A stretch of DNA of 6,097 nt, taken from assembly GCA_023384315.1 (NCBI GenBank), contig JAHDWY010000018.1, positions 11,575-17,671 on the forward strand, given 5' to 3'. This document shows, in pieces, positions 1 to 4,306 of the stretch. The DNA is from Candidatus Hydrogenedentota bacterium (lineage in GTDB: Bacteria > Hydrogenedentota > Hydrogenedentia > Hydrogenedentales > SLHB01). Position numbers and translations under genes: made by a program. The notes under the pieces were generated by a model. That model was given only the letters and a program-made list of their open reading frames with translations, was not told the origin of the DNA and did not search any database. The stretch's first letter is position 1. Each line of letters begins with the position of its first letter.

Positions 1-1082
1 TTGCAGTTCGTGTAGAAGAGGTGGCTCGGCGCCATGTCGGCCCCCGTGGACAGCACGATCTCCGGCTTCTCAAAGTGCCGGAAGTCCTTGCTCACCGCGC
101 GTCCCACGGACCGGCGTCCGACGCTGATCCAGCCGTCGGGATTGATCGCGTCCATGTCCGGCGCCTTCTCGTTCACCTGCCACGCGCGCACGTAGGCCAC
201 GTACTCGTCCCGGTCCACGTCGTAGTAGCACGTGTTCAACGTGTCCGCGTGTTGCACCATGAGCGGTTCTTCGAGAAGGGTCCAATGGATCCCATCCGGC
301 GATACTGCGCCGAACACAGCGACCACGCAGCGAAATCCGCCCACGTCCTGCCGCCGCGCCATGGTGTCGACTTCGCCCGGATACTTCGCGGCATACGCGT
401 CCCACTCTTCGTCAGTGATGATGCCGAGATAGAGCATCTTGTAGCGTTCATCGGTCGACGATGGATCGACAAACACGCTCCCGCCATGGAACCCGCGCAC
501 GGAACCATTGAGGTCTCCGCGAAAGACGATGTTGTTGTCCTTGTTGCCCGCGTACTCGAACAGGCCAAGCTTGGGATACTCCCAGGTCACGCTGTCCGCC
601 GATTCCGCGTAGGCGATGTGCGCGTTGTATCCCGGCAGAATCCGATCCTTGGTGCTGAACGGCTCGGGATCATCAGATGGCCCCATCGTGTACCAGGCTT
701 TATACTTGCCCTCGTCGAAAACTTGCGCGGCAATCTGCCCCGGTTGAAACGGCACCTTCTCCGCAGGCTGCACGACGAGCCGGATGCCCCGCGGCATGTC
801 CTGGGTCGTAAACTGCGCGGGCCGCGTCCCGTCCCCTTCGAGCCACGCGCCCACGTTCTTCTCTTCCTCCGTCGCATCCGGCGCATGCTGGATCTGCCAC
901 CCAAAACTCCCCTGCCGCACGTACTTCCAACTCGTGAAGTAGATGAAGCTGCTCTTCAATTCCACCGGCTCGCCATAGAACCGGTCCACTTGCGCAAGGC
1001 TTGCATGTGCCAGCGCGAGAAGCAACGTGTAGACACCAAGGCACGCACCCAACCGACGTGGAATACGAGATTCTGTAATCAT
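1..1082 (-). CDS. Secreted beta-propeller glycosidase-like protein (GH32/43/68-type fold), C-terminus beyond window
   Basis: The frame is open from an ATG at 1082 to the left edge: 360 visible residues and no stop, so the C-terminus is missing. A purine-rich AAAAGGGGAAC Shine-Dalgarno precedes the ATG. Residues 1-30 form a Sec signal peptide: arginines at 6, 9 and 10, a hydrophobic stretch at about 11-25, and a likely cut after SLA at 28-30. The mature part is rich in aromatic beta-strands with recurring propeller-blade phrases: YKAWYTM at 127-133, HIAYAESADSVTWEYPKLGL at 155-174, NNIVF at 183-187, SVFVDPSSTDERYKMLYLG at 202-220, SPDGIHWT at 261-268 and SKDFRHF at 331-337. The 'x-S-x-DGIxW' and 'DERYKMLY' phrases are usual in five-bladed-propeller glycosidase relatives common in PVC bacteria. 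I cannot assign catalytic acids, so activity and substrate are unknown. It may be a non-catalytic or sugar-binding propeller. It is divergent from the rhamnose/UROD operon, which suggests, but does not prove, a shared role in polysaccharide use. Confidence 0.8.
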   Translation of the reverse strand, partial: MITESRIPRRLGACLGVYTLLLALAHASLAQVDRFYGEPVELKSSFIYFTSWKYVRQGSFGWQIQHAPDATEEEKNVGAWLEGDGTRPAQFTTQDMPRGIRLVVQPAEKVPFQPGQIAAQVFDEGKYKAWYTMGPSDDPEPFSTKDRILPGYNAHIAYAESADSVTWEYPKLGLFEYAGNKDNNIVFRGDLNGSVRGFHGGSVFVDPSSTDERYKMLYLGIITDEEWDAYAAKYPGEVDTMARRQDVGGFRCVVAVFGAVSPDGIHWTLLEEPLMVQHADTLNTCYYDVDRDEYVAYVRAWQVNEKAPDMDAINPDGWISVGRRSVGRAVSKDFRHFEKPEIVLSTGADMAPSHLFYTNC

Positions 1083-1107
1083 TGCCGTTCCCCTTTTGCT
1101 GAGCCAA

Positions 1108-1136
1108 ATCATACCACGACACACAAATCGTAAGAA
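1108..1136 (-). promoter_or_regulatory. Candidate promoter of the secreted propeller gene
   Basis: On the minus strand, TGGTATGAT (1116-1108) fits an extended -10 (TGn plus TATGAT, five of six to consensus). TTCTTA (1136-1131) lies 17 bp upstream as a weak -35, three of six to consensus. A start near 1101 would leave a leader of about 20 nt ending in the Shine-Dalgarno of the gene starting at 1082. This rests on consensus matching only, and the sigma factor of the organism is unknown. Confidence 0.3.
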
Positions 1137-1140
1137 TGAG

Positions 1141-1224
1141 CCGGATGTAGCGCAGGCGTCCCCGCCTGCATTCTTATGGCATTGGCAAGGGCTTTGCAGG
1201 CGGGGACGCCTGCGCTACATCCGG
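1141..1224. repeat. Perfect 30-bp inverted repeat, REP/BIME-like hairpin pair
   Basis: Arms 1141-1170 and 1195-1224 are exact reverse complements (30 of 30), separated by a 24-nt spacer (1171-1194). Each arm is also a hairpin by itself: GCAGGCG/CGCCTGC with loop TCCC (stem 1152-1158 with 1163-1169), and the same stem with loop GGGA (1196-1202 with 1207-1213). The element can therefore fold as one long stem or as two small ones. It sits in the middle of the divergent intergenic region between the two candidate promoters. Such hairpin pairs are usually dispersed, non-coding and high-copy (REP, BIME or MITE type). Copy number cannot be judged here. Any short reading frame through it is spurious. 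Confidence 0.85.
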
Positions 1225-1268
1225 TATGCCAAACCAAAGTCTTCGTGCGATTGCCCTCGCCGTACCCA

Positions 1269-1297
1269 TTGCGAATGCGCGGAATCCGGTTTAGAAT
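1269..1297 (+). promoter_or_regulatory. Candidate promoter of the UROD/rhaM operon
   Basis: TTGCGA at 1269-1274 (four of six to the -35 consensus) and TAGAAT at 1292-1297 (five of six to the -10 consensus) are separated by exactly 17 bp. Transcription would start near 1304, leaving a leader of about 74 nt before the GTG at 1378. It is the best match I could find upstream of the operon. Housekeeping-sigma recognition is assumed. Confidence 0.4.
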
Positions 1298-1303
1298 GAC
1301 AAT

Positions 1304-1371
1304 CACCAGTCGGGGGACTGGGGAAGGCGCACAACGCCGGCATCCACTGCCGTGCGCGTGCGCCAGGGGGG
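1304..1371 (+). promoter_or_regulatory. Possibly structured 5' leader of the operon
   Basis: Two potential hairpins lie in the predicted leader. The first is CCAGTC-GGGG-GACTGG (1306-1311 with 1316-1321, loop 1312-1315). The second pairs GGCGCAC (1326-1332) with GTGCGCC (1358-1364) and ends directly against the AGGGGGG Shine-Dalgarno at 1365-1371. Pairing next to the ribosome site could modulate initiation, but the sequence is GC-rich and chance stems of this length are common. It is too short for a full cobalamin riboswitch, and I recognise no known riboswitch class. Confidence 0.2.
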
Positions 1372-1377
1372 ATTGCC

Positions 1378-2553
1378 GTGAACGGTCCACAGGCCAAGAC
1401 CAATCGCATCATCGCGGCGCTGGAGCAACGCGAGGCGGACCGCGTTCCCATTGGCGAATTCTTCTGGTCCAACTTCGTCCGTCGGGCCAAGCAGGACTTC
1501 CACACCGGCGACGACTTCAACCCCTACACCTACTGGGACCTCGACATGGTGGTCCTCAATCCCAACATGGACCCGCACATCACGCCGGTCGAAGTGGTGC
1601 TCGAAGAAGCCGACCGCAAGGTCGTCCGCACCGGCTTCGATGCGACCATTGAACTCAGGGGCACCTACCCCATGCCGCGGTATGTGGATTTTGATACCAA
1701 ATCCTACACAGACATGGAAGAGTTTCAATTCGACGACCCGCGCGATCCGCGCCGCTACAACGCCGCAATCGATGATCAGATTAATTCTGTCGGCGACTCC
1801 CTCGCCCTCGGCAACCCATCTTGGGTGGATCGTGTCGAAACCTTCGCGCGCGAATGCTGCGTCTTCGGCAGCGTCTGCGAACCCCACGAGATGATCTGGC
1901 GCATCATGGGCACGGAGAACGTGCTCTACAAACTCGGCGAGAACCCTGGACGCATGGCGGCGTTCATCGAGCGTCTCGGCGATTTCCTCGTGGGCATTGC
2001 CGAAGCCCAAATCGCTGCCGCCCAGGGAAAACTGTCGGGACTGTACATCTGGGGCGATGTCGCCTACGACCGGGGCATGTTTTTCTCGCCGGACTACTGG
2101 CGTGCGGTATACAAGCCGCAACTCCGGCGCATCTGCGACGTGATTCATGGCGCGGGACTGAAAGCGATTTACCACGGTTGCGGCAACGCCTCCGTGCTGT
2201 TCGAAGACATGATCGAAGCCGGCGTGGATGCCTACAACCCGCTCGAAGCGAAGGCAGGCCTGGACGTCGTCCAATTGAAACGTCAGTTCGGCTCCCGTTG
2301 GGCCTTCAACGGCAACATCGACGTTCGCGTGCTGGCGACCAATAACCGTGACGCCATCCGCCGGGAGATCCTCACCAAACTGAACGCGGCCAAAGGCGGC
2401 GGCTACATCATCCAGTCCGACCACTCCGTGCCCGATGACGTGGACCCCACAAGCTACGACTACGCGCGGCAACTCGTCCGCGAATACGGCACCTATCCGC
2501 TTAACCTGGGCGAATACGATCTCGATGTATCCGAACCCGCAACCACTGTATGA
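1378..2553 (+). CDS. UROD/MtaA-family protein (putative methyltransferase-like), paralogue 1
   Basis: A 391-residue cytoplasmic protein starting at GTG 1378, six bases after an AGGGGGG Shine-Dalgarno; no good in-frame alternative lies nearby. The order of motifs is that of the uroporphyrinogen decarboxylase superfamily TIM barrel. RIIAALEQREADRVPIG (10-26) is the N-terminal signature. GLYIWGDVAYDRGMFFSPDY (221-240) carries the usual G-D-x-A-x-x-x-x-x-F-x-SP pattern. YHGCGN (265-270) has the His266-x-Cys268 pair, AYNPLE is at 285-290, FNGNIDVRVLA at 310-320 and GGYIIQSDHSVPDDV at 341-355. The HxC pair matches two zinc ligands of MtaA/MtbA methylcobamide methyltransferases. No cysteine occurs after 268, so the classical third ligand is absent; D348 or H349 might replace it. 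The RxAGR substrate motif of true HemE is missing near the N-terminus, so heme synthesis is unlikely. It is first in an operon with an L-rhamnose mutarotase. Substrate unknown: methyl transfer to or from a corrinoid, or a lyase or decarboxylase, are all possible. Confidence 0.88.
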   Translation: MNGPQAKTNRIIAALEQREADRVPIGEFFWSNFVRRAKQDFHTGDDFNPYTYWDLDMVVLNPNMDPHITPVEVVLEEADRKVVRTGFDATIELRGTYPMPRYVDFDTKSYTDMEEFQFDDPRDPRRYNAAIDDQINSVGDSLALGNPSWVDRVETFARECCVFGSVCEPHEMIWRIMGTENVLYKLGENPGRMAAFIERLGDFLVGIAEAQIAAAQGKLSGLYIWGDVAYDRGMFFSPDYWRAVYKPQLRRICDVIHGAGLKAIYHGCGNASVLFEDMIEAGVDAYNPLEAKAGLDVVQLKRQFGSRWAFNGNIDVRVLATNNRDAIRREILTKLNAAKGGGYIIQSDHSVPDDVDPTSYDYARQLVREYGTYPLNLGEYDLDVSEPATTV

Positions 2554-2563
2554 GGCAACGCAA

Positions 2564-2887
2564 ATGACACGCTACGGCATGGTCGTTCGGATAAAACCCG
2601 ACAGGCTCGACGAGTACAAGCGGTTGCACGCGGCCGTGTGGCCGGAGGTCCTGCAGCGGATCACGGCATGCAACATCCAAAACTATTCGATCTACCACAA
2701 GGACGATCTGCTGTTCAGCTATTTCGAGTATGTCGGCGAAAACTTCTATGCTGATATGGCAAAGATGGCCGCGGACCCCGTCGTGCAGCGCTGGTGGGAG
2801 GTATGCAAACCCTGTCACGAACCGCTCCCCACCCGCGCGGAAGGCGAGTGGTGGGCCAACATGGAAGAAGTTTTTCATTGCGATTGA
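2564..2887 (+). CDS. rhaM: L-rhamnose mutarotase (RhaM, DUF718 family)
   Basis: A 107-residue cytoplasmic enzyme that interconverts the alpha and beta anomers of L-rhamnose. Family hallmarks are in register with E. coli RhaM: Y18, the catalytic-type H22, WPE at 26-28, Y41 in NYSIY (40-44), the RWW triplet at 76-78, and the C-terminal MEEVFH at 100-105. Length fits the family (about 104 residues). The start is ATG 2564, preceded by GAGG at 2552-2555 with 8-nt spacing. An in-frame ATG at 2525 would add 13 residues and overlap the upstream gene without family support, so I reject it. The Shine-Dalgarno overlaps the upstream TGA (2551-2553), which suggests translational coupling. RhaM normally sits with rhaA/rhaB/rhaD or aldose dehydrogenase routes, none of which is visible. 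Here it lies between two UROD-like genes, so its real substrate may be rhamnose, a modified rhamnose or another 6-deoxy-sugar such as fucose. Confidence 0.93.
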   Translation: MTRYGMVVRIKPDRLDEYKRLHAAVWPEVLQRITACNIQNYSIYHKDDLLFSYFEYVGENFYADMAKMAADPVVQRWWEVCKPCHEPLPTRAEGEWWANMEEVFHCD

Positions 2888-2927
2888 ACGAAGACTCGGA
2901 CTGTCGCACTCACATCAGGATAATGTC

Positions 2928-4043
2928 ATGACCAGCAAAGAACGCATGATGCGCGCGCTCCATCGCGAGAAACCGGATCGGCTGCCGGTGTCGGTACACC
3001 AATGGCAGGGATACCACCTCGATACCTACCTGGACGGTATCAGCGACATCGCCGCCTTCGAACGCTTCGGCATGGACGCCCAGATCCAGTACTTCGAAGA
3101 GATGGGCCAGTTCTGGCTGGTCAACGCCGACTACGCAAAGGCGTCCACGGCGGACTGGCGTGACGAAGTGACGGTCATCAGCGACGACCCCGACCACCGC
3201 GTCAATCACCACACGATTACTACGCCGTCCGGCACGCTTACCTACAAGACCGCCGGCGACCGCAAAACGACCTGGATCACGGAGTACCTCATCAAGCGCG
3301 ACGAAGATATCGAGATCATCCGAAAGCATATGCCCGTCCCCGTGCTGAACCTCGCACCCGTCGCGGAAGCGTATGACCGCGTGGGCGACCGCGGCATCCT
3401 GCGCGGCTTCGTGTGGGGCGATCAGGCGGGGTGCTGGCAACATGCCTGCTGCCTCGCAGACGCCAACGATCTCATCCTCCGCTGCCTGACCGAGCCGGAC
3501 TGGGTTCACGAGTTGCTCGGGATTCTCCTGGGAAAGAAGCTGCACTTCGTGGCATCCATGAAGGGCGCAAAGTTTGATGTGATTGAAACCGGAGGTGGCG
3601 CCGGGTCCTCGACGCTGATCTCGCCGGACATCCATCGTGAGTTCTGCCTGCCCTATGACCGCGAAGTACACGACGCCCTGCACGGCCTCGGATTTCTCGT
3701 CACCTACCACACCTGCGGCGGCACCTTTGGCATCGAAGACGCCATCGTCCAGAACGGCTGCGACATCTCCGAAACCCTCGCCCCCAAGAGCATCGGCGGC
3801 AACCAGGAGCCCTGGGAGTTCAAGGCAAAGGTCGGCAACCGCCTCGCCCTCATCGGAGGACTGGACCAGTTCAGCGTGCTCACCGAGGGCAGCGACGCGC
3901 TTATCCGCGGAAAGGTTCACGAACTATTCGAAAAGGTCGGCGACAACGGCGGCTACATCTGCTCCCTCGCCGATCACTTCTTCGAAACCCCACCGGAGAA
4001 GCTTCAAGTCTATGCCGACGCCGCCCGGGAATGTACCTATTGA
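2928..4043 (+). CDS. UROD/MtaA-family protein (putative zinc-dependent methyltransferase-like), paralogue 2
   Basis: A 371-residue cytoplasmic protein starting at ATG 2928, seven bases after AGGA (2917-2920), and 40 bp downstream of rhaM in the same operon. The reading frame continues upstream through rhaM as an out-of-frame shadow, but the family begins at TSKERMMRALHREKPDRLPV (2-21), the standard N-terminal signature. Other motifs are RGFVWGDQAGCW (159-170), FDVIETGGGAGSSTLISPD (216-234), the zinc-type YHTCGG (260-265; His261, Cys263), SETLAPKSIGG (281-291), LIGGLDQFSVLTEG (308-321) and GGYICSLADHFF (341-352). Cys345 lies where the third zinc cysteine of MtaA/MtbA is expected, so H261/C263/C345 form a plausible complete zinc site. 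The sequence is cysteine-rich around 169-186 (C169, C174, C175, C186). It is only distantly similar to paralogue 1, sharing motifs but little else, so this is not a recent duplication. The RxAGR motif of HemE is lacking. Substrate unknown; a corrinoid-linked methyltransferase role is the leading guess. Confidence 0.88.
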   Translation: MTSKERMMRALHREKPDRLPVSVHQWQGYHLDTYLDGISDIAAFERFGMDAQIQYFEEMGQFWLVNADYAKASTADWRDEVTVISDDPDHRVNHHTITTPSGTLTYKTAGDRKTTWITEYLIKRDEDIEIIRKHMPVPVLNLAPVAEAYDRVGDRGILRGFVWGDQAGCWQHACCLADANDLILRCLTEPDWVHELLGILLGKKLHFVASMKGAKFDVIETGGGAGSSTLISPDIHREFCLPYDREVHDALHGLGFLVTYHTCGGTFGIEDAIVQNGCDISETLAPKSIGGNQEPWEFKAKVGNRLALIGGLDQFSVLTEGSDALIRGKVHELFEKVGDNGGYICSLADHFFETPPEKLQVYADAARECTY

Positions 4044-4112
4044 TACACGCCCGCGCCAATCACCGGGTCCCGAAGCCCAAGCTGCCCACCATGGAAGCGC
4101 CACACGCTCGTT

Positions 4113-4266
4113 AGGAGGGCGGGTTTTCCTACCCGCCCCGCCAGCAATCATAGATTCACCCCATTGACTGGAACAGCACGTGGACCATGTAGGGTGATAC
4201 TCGGCCAACGTTGCCTATCCCGTGCACGCAACCGTTCGCACGGCGGGTTGGAAAACCCGCCCTCCT
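4113..4266. repeat. Imperfect 25-bp inverted repeat, second REP/BIME-like hairpin pair
   Basis: Arms 4113-4137 and 4242-4266 are reverse complements with one mismatch (24 of 25), separated by 104 nt. Each arm also folds alone: GGGCGGGT/ACCCGCCC (4117-4124 with 4131-4138, 6-nt loop) and GGCGGGTT/AACCCGCC (4242-4249 with 4254-4261, loop GGAA). The spacer holds one further short complement, TCACCC (4156-4161) with GGGTGA (4192-4197). The element fills most of the gap between two convergent genes. Its sequence is unrelated to the repeat at 1141-1224, but the design is the same. It is probably a dispersed non-coding repeat that may also help stop transcription. The rest of 4044-4306 shows no gene. 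Confidence 0.8.
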
Positions 4267-4270
4267 TTTA
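4242..4270 (+). terminator. Possible terminator of the UROD/rhaM operon (right arm of the repeat)
   Basis: An 8-bp GC-rich stem with a GGAA tetraloop (4242-4261) is followed by CTCCTTTTA, an interrupted T-run. It lies about 200 nt after the stop of the last operon gene, farther than usual. In the minus direction neither hairpin of the element is followed by a T-run, so a bidirectional role is not well supported. The weak tail keeps confidence low. Confidence 0.25.
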
Positions 4271-4306
4271 CCAATGAAAGGACGCTTGCCTCCAAGCTCT
4301 AACTGA

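Noticed and set aside
21..1133. A 370-residue plus-strand open frame
   Set aside because: It lies antisense to the propeller gene. The minus-strand frame has a signal peptide, a Shine-Dalgarno and propeller motifs, while the plus frame is Arg/His/Pro-rich with no recognisable domain, as expected of a GC-rich shadow frame.
1304..1377. A cobalamin riboswitch in the operon leader (a CCACTG string occurs at 1344-1349)
   Set aside because: The predicted leader is only about 74 nt, much shorter than the class, and the full B12-box context and surrounding helices are not present.
1096..1390. Short open frames through the inverted repeat on both strands
   Set aside because: Their translations mostly read the hairpin repeat itself (phrases like AGTPALHP). 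They lack convincing start sites and are non-coding repeat translations.
1303..2472. A 389-residue minus-strand open frame
   Set aside because: Antisense to UROD paralogue 1, whose family motifs are unambiguous. The antisense product is a low-complexity Val/His/Asp-rich shadow.
2910..3920. A 336-residue minus-strand open frame
   Set aside because: Antisense to UROD paralogue 2 with no family features of its own.
1378..4043. UROD-like genes as heme-pathway hemE
   Set aside because: Both lack the N-terminal RxAGR substrate-binding motif of HemE and instead carry the HxC zinc motif. Their neighbour is a sugar mutarotase rather than heme genes.
1141..4266. The two flanking repeats as ends of a composite transposon carrying the operon
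   Set aside because: The two elements differ entirely in sequence, each is a self-contained inverted pair, and no transposase is present between them.
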